DNA of 64,000 nucleotides from Bradyrhizobium sp. CSS354 (GTDB lineage Bacteria > Pseudomonadota > Alphaproteobacteria > Rhizobiales > Xanthobacteraceae): NCBI RefSeq assembly GCF_029051725.1, contig NZ_JAACFU010000002.1, positions 372,001 through 436,000 on the forward strand, given 5' to 3'. Under the pieces are notes generated by a model. It was not told where the DNA came from. It did not search any database and worked only from the letters and a program-made list of their open reading frames with translations. Shown here one piece after another: positions 1-7,650 of the stretch; the stretch's first letter is position 1, and each line of letters begins with the position of its first letter. The position numbers were made by a program, and so were the translations under genes.

Positions 1-2
1 CG

Positions 3-638
3 AAATGGAACAGCATTCCGCACACGCGCAGCTTCGAATCCTGGCTGATGGACGTGCTCGAAAATCCTTTCGTCCGGCACCGCTACTTTCTCGACGCGGG
101 AGCCTTGTGCACGGCGGCACATGAGCAGGGATTCGACATCCATTCGGCGTGGCCCGCCTATCGCGACAGCCTGGATGTCTACTGGCACAAGAAGGTTCTC
201 TCCGACGACGAGAAGCTGCGGCGCGCGACGCGCCACCTCGGTCGCAGCCGTCTGAGCTTTCTCGGCGGACGGAAGCTCTATCTGACCGGCAAGACCAAAG
301 CGGTCGACGCGATTTCGGCTTCGATCGAGACTCTGGTTCACGATGTCGACGCGATGATCGACGATCCCTTCGGCGACAGCCTGCCCCGTGTGATCGCGAA
401 CCTCGCTTCGCTGCGCGAGACGATACCGACGACAGATGTTCTCGCCGACGATGCGTCCGACCTCGATGCCATCATTGCGACCCTCGACAGTTTCCATCGC
501 ATCTTTGGCGCGATCGGGCGACGGGACGTGTCCACAGTTACCGCCCTCACCCAGTCAGACCAGGCGTTCATCCACACCTGGGGACAGCCGGCGCATTTCC
601 TCGTTCTCCGGAAACGCTTCGAGGGTCCTAACAAGTGA
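3..638 (+). CDS. C-terminal part of an unrecognised protein (5' end outside window)
   Basis: The frame is open from base 3 of the window and ends at a TGA at 636-638. An internal ATG at 48 could be a start, but the residues before it (KWNSIPHTRSFESWL) read as normal protein, so the gene probably begins upstream. About 211 residues are visible. No signal peptide, membrane segment or familiar motif is seen. Its stop overlaps the GTG of the following oxidoreductase, which suggests one operon and a shared pathway. I do not recognise the family and assign no function. Confidence 0.7.
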   Translation, partial: KWNSIPHTRSFESWLMDVLENPFVRHRYFLDAGALCTAAHEQGFDIHSAWPAYRDSLDVYWHKKVLSDDEKLRRATRHLGRSRLSFLGGRKLYLTGKTKAVDAISASIETLVHDVDAMIDDPFGDSLPRVIANLASLRETIPTTDVLADDASDLDAIIATLDSFHRIFGAIGRRDVSTVTALTQSDQAFIHTWGQPAHFLVLRKRFEGPNK

Positions 639-1669
639 GGCCGGGCATTGGCATCATCGGAACGGGCATGGTCGGCCAGATGTGCCACCTCGCCAATTTC
701 GTCGCCAATCCCGCCTGCCGCGTTGTCGCGATCGCGGATCTGCGGCCTGATCTCGCCGCGGCAGCGGCGCAAAAATTCGACATCGCGCGGGTCTACGGCA
801 CGCACCGGGAACTGCTGGCGGACAGCGAGGTGTCGGCCGTCGTCGTCGTGACCAAGCGTCGCGCCACCGGCCCGATCGTGCTGGATGCGTTGAACAGCGG
901 CCGCCATGTGCTCTCGGAAAAGCCGATGGCCTACACCACGGCTCAGGCCGTTGCACTGGCCGAGGCGGCGCGGCGGCACAACCGCGTCTACAGCATCGGC
1001 TACATGAAGCGTCACGACGCCGGGGTGGCGCGCGCGATGGCCGAATTGGCGCGCCTGCGAGCGGATCAGTCGCTTGGACGCATTGTCGGCACGCGAGGCT
1101 GGTGCTTCGGCGGCAGCACGGGCCGGTCGCAGGACAATTTCGTCATGACCGGCGAGGTACGGCCGGACGGGCTCGAACTCTGGCAGGATGGCCCCGACTG
1201 GATGCCGGGCGCGATGCGACCCGGCTACGACAATTTTCTGAACGTGTTCAGCCATATCATCAACCTCGCACGCTACGTGCTCGGATCGTCACCGGCGGTC
1301 GCCGAAAGCACCATTGCGAGCTCGGGCGCGGCGACCGTGACACTCGACTTCGACGGCGTCGCCTGCGTGCTGCAACTCGCGAATGAATCCGAAGGCGTTT
1401 GGCGCGAGGGACTGAGCATCAAGTTCGAGCGGGGCGCGCTGACCATCGAATTGCCCCCGCCTTTTGCCGAGCAGGAGGCGGAGGTCATCCTCGATCAGCA
1501 AGGACAACGCACGCAATTGCCGCGCGACACCAGTTGGGCGTTTCAGCGTCAAGCCGATGCATTCGTCGCCGATATCGTGGAACGGAGGACGCCGCTGGCG
1601 TCCGGCGCAGATTCCGTGGCCGATATCGCCCTTGCGGAGGCGATCTGGAAACGGCAGGTCAGCGGTTAG
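635..1669 (+). CDS. Gfo/Idh/MocA-family NAD(P)-dependent oxidoreductase
   Basis: 344 residues starting at a GTG that overlaps the preceding stop (GTGA), so translation is probably coupled. The N-terminus is a Rossmann fold with GIGIIGTGMVG at residues 4-14, followed by the family EKP signature (LSEKPMA, about residue 92). The C-terminal half matches the family's alpha/beta substrate domain in size. Members oxidise or reduce sugars, cyclitols and related compounds with NAD(P), and the substrate cannot be read from sequence. Pairing with the unrecognised upstream gene could mean a polysaccharide or cyclitol pathway, but that is inference. Confidence 0.85.
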   Translation: MRPGIGIIGTGMVGQMCHLANFVANPACRVVAIADLRPDLAAAAAQKFDIARVYGTHRELLADSEVSAVVVVTKRRATGPIVLDALNSGRHVLSEKPMAYTTAQAVALAEAARRHNRVYSIGYMKRHDAGVARAMAELARLRADQSLGRIVGTRGWCFGGSTGRSQDNFVMTGEVRPDGLELWQDGPDWMPGAMRPGYDNFLNVFSHIINLARYVLGSSPAVAESTIASSGAATVTLDFDGVACVLQLANESEGVWREGLSIKFERGALTIELPPPFAEQEAEVILDQQGQRTQLPRDTSWAFQRQADAFVADIVERRTPLASGADSVADIALAEAIWKRQVSG

Positions 1670-1742
1670 GTTTCACGCCGTCCGGCGGCAATATCCCGAC
1701 GATGGCTGATCGCCCACATCCTAGCTAAGTGCTTGATTTCGC

Positions 1743-1818
1743 TGGCAGGAGTGGCAGGGCTCGAACCTGCGACCCCCGGTTTTGGAGACCGGTGCTCTAC
1801 CAATTGAGCTACACTCCT
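1743..1818 (-). tRNA. tRNA-Trp (CCA)
   Basis: The reverse complement folds as a 76-nt cloverleaf with encoded CCA: acceptor AGGAGTG/CACTCCT, D-arm GCTC/GAGC, anticodon stem CCGGT/ACCGG around the loop CTCCAAA (anticodon CCA), T-arm GCAGG/CCTGC. Nucleotides 1-38 are identical to a second copy at the right end of the 15.4-kb element, so this gene is the integration target. The DNA upstream of its 5' end (from 1822) belongs to the element, so its present promoter must be element-borne. Confidence 0.96.
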
Positions 1819-1821
1819 ACG
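1781..1821. repeat. Left attachment core (41-bp direct repeat)
   Basis: Identical to 17181-17221; bases 1780/17180 and 1822/17222 differ. It covers tRNA-Trp from its 5' end to the 3' edge of the anticodon loop plus three bases upstream. Strand exchange must have occurred within it. Confidence 0.92.
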
Positions 1822-1874
1822 TGCCTCAAATCGTTCGGCCTTTTCCGGGTTGGCAGAGAACATTACGAGCACTC

Positions 1875-1896
1875 TGCTACCGGTTTGCTACCCAAC
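1875..1896. promoter_or_regulatory. Candidate integrase arm-binding site, left
   Basis: Two direct copies of TGCTACC (1875-1881 and 1886-1892) followed by CAAC. The whole 22-mer recurs with one mismatch at 17044-17065 in the same orientation near the right attachment core. Paired short direct repeats flanking the core are what lambda-type integrases use as arm sites. The stop codon of the integrase lies inside this copy. The role is inferred from position and duplication. Confidence 0.55.
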
Positions 1897-3063
1897 GTCG
1901 TCGGCAGGTCTCTTTATGGCGGCCCGGAGTGCGCTGTCAACCGCGGCGGCCGCCTCGCCCTGCATGTTCGGCATCAGGTGGCTATAGATGTCCATCGTGA
2001 CGGAAATTGAGGAGTGCCCGAGGCGTTCCTGCACGACCTTGGGATGGACCTTGGCGGCCAGCATATGGCTGGCGTGGCTGTGCCGGAGACCGTGGAGAGT
2101 GATGCCCCACTGATCGAGGAAATCGGACATCATGTGAGTGAGGCTCCGAGGCTGCATCTGGGTTCCGTCCGCCAGAGTGAAGACGTGCCAACTGTCATCT
2201 GCCCTGACGCCCAGCCTAAGCAGTTCCTCCGCCTGCGCCACTCGCCAGCGGCGCAACTCCTCCACCGCCATCATCGGCAGCGCCACCGTGCGCGCCTTGC
2301 CGCTCTTGGCCTCCTTTTCCCGGATATCGCCGGCATCCGTCTGCTCGGTGCTCGCGACCACGGCTAGCTGGCCATTCTCCAGATCCACAGCCCGCCAGCG
2401 GAGGGCAACGATCTCGCCGCGGCGTAGACCGCACAGCGCACCGAGCACCAGCGGAATGAACAGGCGCCGTGCCCGAGCGGCGTCCAGCACGGTCGCGGTC
2501 GTCGCCGCGTCAATGGTGGTGACGGATTTGCGCTCGATCTTAGGGCGGTCGCGCTTTTCGAGCAGCGCCGCCGGATTGCGAGTGATTACTTTCCAGCGCT
2601 CAGCCTGCCCCAGCGCGGAAAAGAGGACGCGGTGGATGTGGTTGACGGTGCGCGGCGACAAGCCACCCTTCCCGTCCCGCCGGCCGTTCTCCAATGCCTT
2701 GCCATAAGCCTCACTAATATCGATCGGCTGGAGCTTGGATAGGATCTTGGCGCCGAGCAGCGGGACAATGTTTTTGGTCGCGATCTGCTCGTACCGTTCA
2801 TAGGTCCGCGGGGCGACGTTTGGCTTGATGTGCTTCAGCCATCGATCGAAGAATTGCGCCAGCGTCGTCTTGCTCGGCTCGACATAAGCACTGCTGCTCA
2901 TTTCGGAGACGATGCGGGCTCGTTCGAGCTCGGCTTGGCGCCGTCCATTGCAGCCTGGGAGCGATACCCACTTCCGCTTGCGCTTGCCGGTGGCCGGGTC
3001 TCGTGTCTCGACGACCGCATACCAAGTCTCGCCGCGCTCGATGACGCCGTTTTTCATCTTCAT
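1888..3063 (-). CDS. int: Tyrosine recombinase (phage integrase)
   Basis: 391 residues from an ATG at 3063, chosen because it overlaps the stop of the upstream repressor gene (ATGA); a longer open frame upstream only shadows that gene. The N-terminus (VIERGETWYAVVETRDPATG) resembles an AP2-like arm-binding domain. A SAM-like core-binding domain follows (TTLAQFFDRWLKHIKPNVAP). The catalytic domain shows the first Arg in CGLRRGEI, the HGLRH box, a GH pair in ERLGHSS and the Tyr nucleophile in MDIYSHL. It should insert and excise this element at tRNA-Trp, whose repeat lies under 100 bp from its 3' end. Confidence 0.95.
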   Translation of the reverse strand: MKMKNGVIERGETWYAVVETRDPATGKRKRKWVSLPGCNGRRQAELERARIVSEMSSSAYVEPSKTTLAQFFDRWLKHIKPNVAPRTYERYEQIATKNIVPLLGAKILSKLQPIDISEAYGKALENGRRDGKGGLSPRTVNHIHRVLFSALGQAERWKVITRNPAALLEKRDRPKIERKSVTTIDAATTATVLDAARARRLFIPLVLGALCGLRRGEIVALRWRAVDLENGQLAVVASTEQTDAGDIREKEAKSGKARTVALPMMAVEELRRWRVAQAEELLRLGVRADDSWHVFTLADGTQMQPRSLTHMMSDFLDQWGITLHGLRHSHASHMLAAKVHPKVVQERLGHSSISVTMDIYSHLMPNMQGEAAAAVDSALRAAIKRPADDVG

Positions 3064-3419
3064 TTTGCGTTCCCGTCTGGCTTGAGGCTGTAGCCGAGGG
3101 CAGCAAGAAGACCCTTCGGAGTTTCGTCCGCTGGCGGAACCGTCTCGGCAGGCTTGCCCGTCATGGCAGCGAAGATTTGCTGGCGGAGCTCCTTCCTGAG
3201 GCTGTCCGCCATTTCCTTCCTGAGATCGTCCGCCAAAGCCCTCGCCTGTGCGTCGAGCGCGTCGAGCAGCTCTTTCTGCCGGAACGATGCTTCGAGGCGC
3301 TCGATAATTTCGAGGTTCATGGATTGGTCGTTCTTCTCGGCCGCCTTTTCCAGCTTGCGCCTCAACTCCTCGCTGAAGCGCAACTTGAACTGAACCGTTT
3401 CCGTGAGCTTGCGGGCCAC
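3060..3419 (-). CDS. Arc-like ribbon-helix-helix DNA-binding protein (putative element repressor)
   Basis: 119 residues from a GTG at 3419 that has GAGGAG about nine bases upstream. A GTG at 3440 and an ATG at 3566 are in frame, but the latter would run through an operator-like palindrome. Residues 2-45 (ETVQFKLRFSEELRRKLEKA...NLEIIERLEASF) fit the Arc ribbon-helix-helix fold: a beta strand for DNA reading, then two helices. The rest is rich in charged helix, possibly a coiled coil. It is the first gene of the integrase operon, overlapping it by ATGA, and faces the excisionase-like gene across two dyads. This fits a repressor controlling lysogeny or excision. Confidence 0.8.
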   Translation of the reverse strand: MARKLTETVQFKLRFSEELRRKLEKAAEKNDQSMNLEIIERLEASFRQKELLDALDAQARALADDLRKEMADSLRKELRQQIFAAMTGKPAETVPPADETPKGLLAALGYSLKPDGNAK

Positions 3420-3498
3420 TTGGGCGCTCTCCTCTTGCACTGACTGGTACAAGATGGCACGGAATGGATGGGGCCGCAAGTGACCCCACAACTTTATT

Positions 3499-3518
3499 TG
3501 GGACCACTTCTGTCCCCA
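3499..3518. promoter_or_regulatory. Operator-like dyad O1 (imperfect)
   Basis: TGGGACCA-CTTC-TGTCCCCA: two 8-bp half sites separated by 4 bp, imperfect in the left arm. It has the same half-site TGTCCCCA and the same 4-bp spacing as the dyad at 3554-3577, with centres 57 bp apart. It lies upstream of the repressor/integrase operon. Confidence 0.6.
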
Positions 3519-3553
3519 CTTGACGGAATCACACCAAATCATATCTCGTGGGC

Positions 3554-3577
3554 AATGGGGACACATCTGTCCCCATT
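3554..3577. promoter_or_regulatory. Operator-like dyad O2 (perfect 10-bp arms)
   Basis: AATGGGGACA-CATC-TGTCCCCATT, a perfect inverted repeat ending 16 bp before the ATG of the excisionase-like gene. With O1 it sits in the divergent control region. It is the probable binding site for the Arc-like protein or for the excisionase-like protein. Confidence 0.7.
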
Positions 3578-3592
3578 TGCTCAGAGGTGAAA

Positions 3593-3781
3593 ATGTCTGA
3601 TGAACTCACAATCAGCGTGCCAGAGGCCGGCAGGCGATATTTCGGCCTGTGCCGCAACTCGGCTTATGCCGCGGCAGAACGCGGGGACATCCCCACCATC
3701 AAGATCGGCCGGTTGCTGAAGGTGCCTGTTAAGGCGCTGGAGCAGATGCTCGACAGCCCGCGCAAGACGGAGGCCGCATAG
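3593..3781 (+). CDS. Excisionase-like helix-turn-helix protein
   Basis: 62 residues; ATG at 3593 preceded by AGAGGTGA. The sequence LTISVPEAGRRYFGLCRNSAYAAA...GDIPTIKIGRLLKVPVKAL fits the short winged-helix (MerR/excisionase-type) fold, in which a recognition helix is followed by the phrase giving IPTIKIGR. It is the first gene of the rightward early operon and lies opposite the integrase operon. The family is used both as recombination directionality factor and as repressor, and the sequence does not decide between them. Confidence 0.75.
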   Translation: MSDELTISVPEAGRRYFGLCRNSAYAAAERGDIPTIKIGRLLKVPVKALEQMLDSPRKTEAA

Positions 3782-3784
3782 ATC

Positions 3785-3976
3785 ATGGCCTCCAAAATGG
3801 AAAACCCCGCGCTGGCGGCACGGGGCAATCCGGTAACTGTTCAGGCAAGAACGAACAACCCGGAATATGCCCTCGCTCAGCTTCGCGCGCAATACCTCGC
3901 TGAAATCTTCCAGATGCCGGCGTGCACCGCGGCCACCGTTGCCGAACTGGCTTTCGGACTGGAGGCCACGCGATGA
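3785..3976 (+). CDS. Small unknown protein of the early operon
   Basis: 63 residues, ATG at 3785, three bases after the preceding stop; its own stop overlaps the next ATG (ATGA). It ends in a predicted helical stretch (YALAQLRAQYLAEIFQ...AATVAELAFGLEATR). No recognisable domain. Tight packing with its neighbours supports it as a real gene. Confidence 0.6.
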   Translation: MASKMENPALAARGNPVTVQARTNNPEYALAQLRAQYLAEIFQMPACTAATVAELAFGLEATR

Positions 3977-4284
3977 GCCGCGAGCAGCTTCCCAACCGCC
4001 GGCCGAACGAAACCCTTGAGTTTGACCGGGATGGCATCCGCATCACCCTGACCGTCGGCTACAAGCCGGACGGCAGCGTGGGCGAGATCTTCCTGAACGC
4101 TGATCGTTCGGACTCGATGCTCGACGTCCTCATGTCGGACGCCGCGATCATTGCCAGCCTCGCCCTGCAGTATGGGGTTTCGCTGCGGCAGATCGCTCAT
4201 TCGATCAAGCGCGACAAGTTCGGCATCGCCTCGTCTCCGATCGGCGCCGCGCTCGACCGCATCTCCAGCCCGGAGGTGTTGTAA
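3973..4284 (+). CDS. TSCPD-like domain protein
   Basis: 103 residues, ATG at 3973 overlapping the previous stop. The opening SREQLPNRRPNETLEFDRDG, then GSVGEIFLNADRSDS and ASLALQYGVSLRQIAHSI, resembles the small TSCPD module found at the C-terminus of adenosylcobalamin-dependent ribonucleotide reductase and as stand-alone genes in alphaproteobacterial phages. The stand-alone form has no established function. The catalytic reductase domain is absent, so this is not a reductase. Confidence 0.6.
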   Translation: MSREQLPNRRPNETLEFDRDGIRITLTVGYKPDGSVGEIFLNADRSDSMLDVLMSDAAIIASLALQYGVSLRQIAHSIKRDKFGIASSPIGAALDRISSPEVL

Positions 4285-4703
4285 TGGAGCCTGTCACCAT
4301 CACCCTTGCCGGCCAGCCCCAGGGCAAAGGCCGGGCTCGCGCGTTCCTGCGAGGTGGCCATATCGGCCACTACACGCCGGAGAAAACCCGCAGTTATGAG
4401 GGCATGATCCGCACCGCGGCAATGGACGCGATCGCGGGGCGCCCTGCCCTCGATGAGCCTATTGAGTTCGTCTTGCGCGCCATCTTCCCGGTGCCGGCGT
4501 CATGGTCTGCCCGAAAGCGTCAGCAGGCGCTAACCGGCGAGATCAAGCCCGGCAAAAAACCGGACCTCGATAACATCGTGAAGGCGTGGAACGACGCTCT
4601 CAATGGGGTGGCCTATCGGGATGACAGCCTGATTTGTCGGATGACCTCGGAGAAGCGTTACGGGCCTCAGCCGCTCGTCGTCGTGACTGTGAGGCCCATC
4701 TAA
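4284..4703 (+). CDS. rusA: RusA-type Holliday junction resolvase
   Basis: 139 residues; start and previous stop overlap as TAATG. The RusA core is clear: an N-terminal GQPQGKGRARAF strand and the catalytic segment KKPDLDNIVKAWNDALNGVA with its conserved aspartates, then YRDDSLI. RusA dimers cut four-way junctions, resolving recombination or replication intermediates of phage DNA before packaging. It lies in the early operon just upstream of the replicative ATPase. Confidence 0.92.
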   Translation: MEPVTITLAGQPQGKGRARAFLRGGHIGHYTPEKTRSYEGMIRTAAMDAIAGRPALDEPIEFVLRAIFPVPASWSARKRQQALTGEIKPGKKPDLDNIVKAWNDALNGVAYRDDSLICRMTSEKRYGPQPLVVVTVRPI

Positions 4704-4924
4704 TGAGCCGTCCCCTTATGGTCTCCGACCCGAATATCAGAAAGCAGCTCCAGCTTGCCGGCCTCCGTTTCATGTGCAGTCGCGCGGAGTGGCTGAAAAG
4801 CGAGGCAATGATCCTGGGGGTGGCCCTCAAAAAGGGCACCCTCTCCACCTCCGAAGTTGACACCCGGCTCGAGGAATTGGGCGCGCTCGACCTCGTCTAT
4901 CCCGAACTGATGAGGTGCGAGTGA
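4703..4924 (+). CDS. Small unknown protein of the early operon
   Basis: 73 residues, ATG at 4703 overlapping the rusA stop (TAATGA). Mostly helical and charged (LKSEAMILGVALKKGTLST, VDTRLEELGALDL). No family recognised. The overlap of its stop with the next start supports translation. Confidence 0.55.
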   Translation: MSRPLMVSDPNIRKQLQLAGLRFMCSRAEWLKSEAMILGVALKKGTLSTSEVDTRLEELGALDLVYPELMRCE

Positions 4925-5454
4925 TGAGCATCAGCTTTGAACCCGAAGAGGGCTTTACGGTTCTCCTGCCGGAAGCCAACCCCTGCCTGCTCGACCCAGA
5001 ACAGGCCCGGCAGGCGATCAAGCGGGACCGGAATGTCCGCCGCTCGCATCTCTTCCCGCTTCTGGACGCGACGGCACGGTTTGCCTGCTCGCTGCTGGTC
5101 ATGCCTCAGGGCTGCAAGCCGTTCGATCTGCCGCGCGATCCATGGATCATATCGGTGGGTGACGACATGCATTGCGCCTGGGGCCCGAAGGCCTTCCCGG
5201 CCGACTCTCTGGACGCCGCGATCAAGGCGGCCGGTCATTGCGTCATGGTCTTAAGCGGACCCGACCCCTTCCCTTACCGCGTCGCGGCCACGGTCGCGGT
5301 TCGAGATCGCAAGAATTGTCTCCTGATCGAAAGCCTTCCGCATCAGAAGGAAGCTTGGCTTCAGCGTATCGAGGGCGTGCGCGCGGCCGATGATTTTGCC
5401 GGCAAGTTACCAATCACTTTTTGCCTCCCCATCCCGGCAAAGGGGGCAGCATGA
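4924..5454 (+). CDS. Unknown early-operon protein
   Basis: 176 residues from ATG 4924, which overlaps the previous stop; an ATG at 4915 is also in frame. Soluble, with no signal peptide or membrane segment. Visible features include DRNVRRSHLFPLLDATARFA and a C-terminal segment KNCLLIESLPHQKEAWL. It precedes the primase/helicase-like gene with a 4-bp overlap, so a DNA-metabolism role is plausible but unproven. Confidence 0.6.
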   Translation: MSISFEPEEGFTVLLPEANPCLLDPEQARQAIKRDRNVRRSHLFPLLDATARFACSLLVMPQGCKPFDLPRDPWIISVGDDMHCAWGPKAFPADSLDAAIKAAGHCVMVLSGPDPFPYRVAATVAVRDRKNCLLIESLPHQKEAWLQRIEGVRAADDFAGKLPITFCLPIPAKGAA

Positions 5455-6785
5455 AGCACAATCACTCCGCCTATCTGTATGACGCCTTGAACGCTGCGGC
5501 GAACGGCTATTCCGTGTTGCCGGCGAACGCCCGAACGGGTGAACCGCTGGTCGCGGTGGAGAAGGCCAGCACCGACCCGGAGGTGATCCGGGCTTGGTGG
5601 GTGGAGCATCCCTCCGCCCATCCGGCCTATGTGCCGCCAAAGCCTAAGAAGCTCCAGGCTACGCCATACGTCTGGCGAGAGCCGGCCAGCATCCCACAGC
5701 GGGAATTTCTGTACGGCCAGCATTTGATCCGCAAGTTTGCATCGGCCAAGTTCGCCGCGGGCGGCGTCGGAAAGTCTATCCTCGCACTAACTGAGGCGAT
5801 TGCATTGGCGACTGGCCGCGCGCTGCTCGGCATCCAACCCGCCAAACGTTGCCGGGTCTGGTATTGGAATGGCGAAGATCCCGTAGACGAAACGGAACGC
5901 CGAATAGCGGCCATCTGCGTGCATTTTAGCATCACGGCTGAAGAGCTCGAAGGCTGGCTGTTTATCGACAGCGGCCGCGACCAGCAAATCATCATTGCGG
6001 AGCAGACCCCAAAGGGCGGCGCGATGATTGCCAAGCCCGTGGTCAAGGCCCTTATCGACACCATCGAAGACAACGAAATCGACGTTGTGTTTATCGACCC
6101 CTTCGTATCGTCCCATCGCGTCACCGAAAATGACACCATGGCCATGGACCTTGTGGCCAAGCGGTGGACCGCGATCGCGGATGAAACCAAGATCGCCATC
6201 GAGCTGATCCATCACACCCGGAAGACCGGTGGAGCTGAAGCCACGGTCGAAGACGGCCGCGGGGCCGTGGCGGTGCTCAATGCCGTCCGCTCGGCACAGG
6301 TGCTCAACAAGATGAGCGAAGCCGATGGGCTCAAGGCCGGCGTTGACAACTATCGCCAGTATTTCAACGTCGAGAACGGCAAAGCCAACCTTGCCCCGCC
6401 ATCCGAAGGCAAGAACTGGTTCCGCATCCTGGGGGTGCCACTCGGCAACGGCAGCGGAATCGGCCAAGGCGATAACGTCGGCATCGTCGTGAAATGGAAA
6501 TGGCCAGACCCCTTGGACGGTGTGTCAGGTAACGACTTCGAAGCCGTCGCCAGAGCCATCAGAGCCGGCAAGTGGCGCGAGAACCCGCAAGCCAAGGATT
6601 GGGTGGGCTGGCCTATTGCTCAAGTCCTCGGGCTCGATGTCGCCAGCAACAAAGCCGACAAGGCCAAGGTCTCCGCCTTGATCAAAATCTGGCTCGCCGC
6701 CGGCTCCCTCGCGATCGTGGATGGCCTGGACGAAAAGCGGATGCCTCGGAAGTTCGTCGAGGTGAAGGCCGAAAGCGATGAATGA
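5451..6785 (+). CDS. RecA-fold replicative ATPase (RepA/DnaB-like) with remnant prim-pol N-terminus
   Basis: 444 residues; ATG at 5451 with GGGGG just upstream, overlapping the previous stop. Residues 1-60 (NGYSVLPANARTGEPLVAVE, then ASTDPEVIRAWW) resemble the extreme N-terminus of bifunctional primase-polymerase proteins, but the catalytic primase core is absent. An AAA_25/RecA-type ATPase follows directly, with Walker A AGGVGKS (near 108) and Walker B VFIDPFVSSH (near 218). This would be a ring helicase or initiator ATPase loading at the element's origin. The C-terminal 100 residues may bind DNA. Confidence 0.82.
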   Translation: MKHNHSAYLYDALNAAANGYSVLPANARTGEPLVAVEKASTDPEVIRAWWVEHPSAHPAYVPPKPKKLQATPYVWREPASIPQREFLYGQHLIRKFASAKFAAGGVGKSILALTEAIALATGRALLGIQPAKRCRVWYWNGEDPVDETERRIAAICVHFSITAEELEGWLFIDSGRDQQIIIAEQTPKGGAMIAKPVVKALIDTIEDNEIDVVFIDPFVSSHRVTENDTMAMDLVAKRWTAIADETKIAIELIHHTRKTGGAEATVEDGRGAVAVLNAVRSAQVLNKMSEADGLKAGVDNYRQYFNVENGKANLAPPSEGKNWFRILGVPLGNGSGIGQGDNVGIVVKWKWPDPLDGVSGNDFEAVARAIRAGKWRENPQAKDWVGWPIAQVLGLDVASNKADKAKVSALIKIWLAAGSLAIVDGLDEKRMPRKFVEVKAESDE

Positions 6786-7077
6786 GGCTCTGCCACACTG
6801 CCACACCATGGGTTCGGCAAAGGTTCGGCAGGTTCGGCAGAAAGCTTGCCACACCACCACCCCCTTAGGGGTGTGGGGGTGGGGCATGGCAAAGAAGGAT
6901 GGGGCAAGTGAGGTGTGGCAAACAAGGCCATCCCTGCAAAGATGCTGGGGCGGGTGCTGACGCAGGACGAAGCGGCGCGGCTGCTGAAGAAGTTCTGAGT
7001 TACCGCACTGCACGCTTGAATAGAAGTAGACCGCCGGTGCCCTCGCCGCTACATACGTTCCCGGCTGAGGGAATTGC
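6786..7077. other. Gap after the replication gene
   Basis: The sequence holds C-rich and G-rich runs (6855-6885). One possible 27-codon GTG-started frame at 6915-6998 ends LTQDEAARLLKKF and could be a remnant of a larger gene. No convincing terminator or RNA is seen. Its position after the helicase-like gene makes it a possible origin region, but iterons are not visible. Confidence 0.3.
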
Positions 7078-7206
7078 ATGTACTGGATTATTTTAGGCGT
7101 CGTCGTCTTCGACGCCGTATGGATTGGCGCAATCGCTTACGCGTTCGTTAGAGGCAGGCGGCAGCTTAAGCCGGAAGACTTCGAGCGGGCTCCCGGCGAT
7201 TGGTGA
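7078..7206 (+). CDS. Short single-pass membrane protein
   Basis: 42 residues; ATG at 7078 after the purine-rich GAGGGA. The first 24 residues (MYWIILGVVVFDAVWIGAIA) form one membrane segment, followed by the basic RGRRQLK and an acidic tail. A holin-like or superinfection-type role is possible in a phage context but not shown. Confidence 0.55.
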   Translation: MYWIILGVVVFDAVWIGAIAYAFVRGRRQLKPEDFERAPGDW

Positions 7207-7650
7207 CTAGTTCACCTTGGGAAGCGTCGGCGGGACGGCATCCGGCACAACGTCGCACACACGGAACAACGCGCGGAACAACGCGCACGCCGCTGGCGCT
7301 AGTTTTCTTGCCGGTGAAATCCTTCCCGCATGACCGGGATATTCCCGGCCATCGACTTCGATATTGCGGCGGGTGGTCGGCTCGCTCTGGCCAGATCAGC
7401 GGCGGCGGTGACGAGCCGTTCGGTAGCAGCTTGGTAGCAGCGCGCGCACCACATCGATTCATCGCGCTGAATTGGCTCAACATTCTCGCCGGCCAGCACC
7501 GGTTCTATAGTTCGGAAACATCGTCGCACTAAATGGGACTAGATGGTATAAGTCTCTGATATTGTTGTTGATTTAGCCATTTAAGTCTTTCATATCCCGT
7601 AAGACATCGTCACACTCGTCTGCATGCTGATTTGCAGAAAGTCGCGATGA
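7207..7650. other. Long non-coding or decayed stretch between replication and packaging blocks
   Basis: No convincing gene. It contains a tandem GGAACAACGCGC repeat (about 7264-7287) and an inverted copy of the paired arm-like motif (GGTAGCA at 7422-7428 and 7433-7439). From about 7530 to 7625 the sequence is distinctly AT-richer than the rest of the element. A packaging site, replication origin or relic attachment site could lie here. Confidence 0.4.

Noticed and set aside
6778..6960. 60-codon frame overlapping the end of the helicase-like gene
   Set aside because: Composition is His/Trp/Gly-rich and unlike a folded protein; it crosses C- and G-runs.
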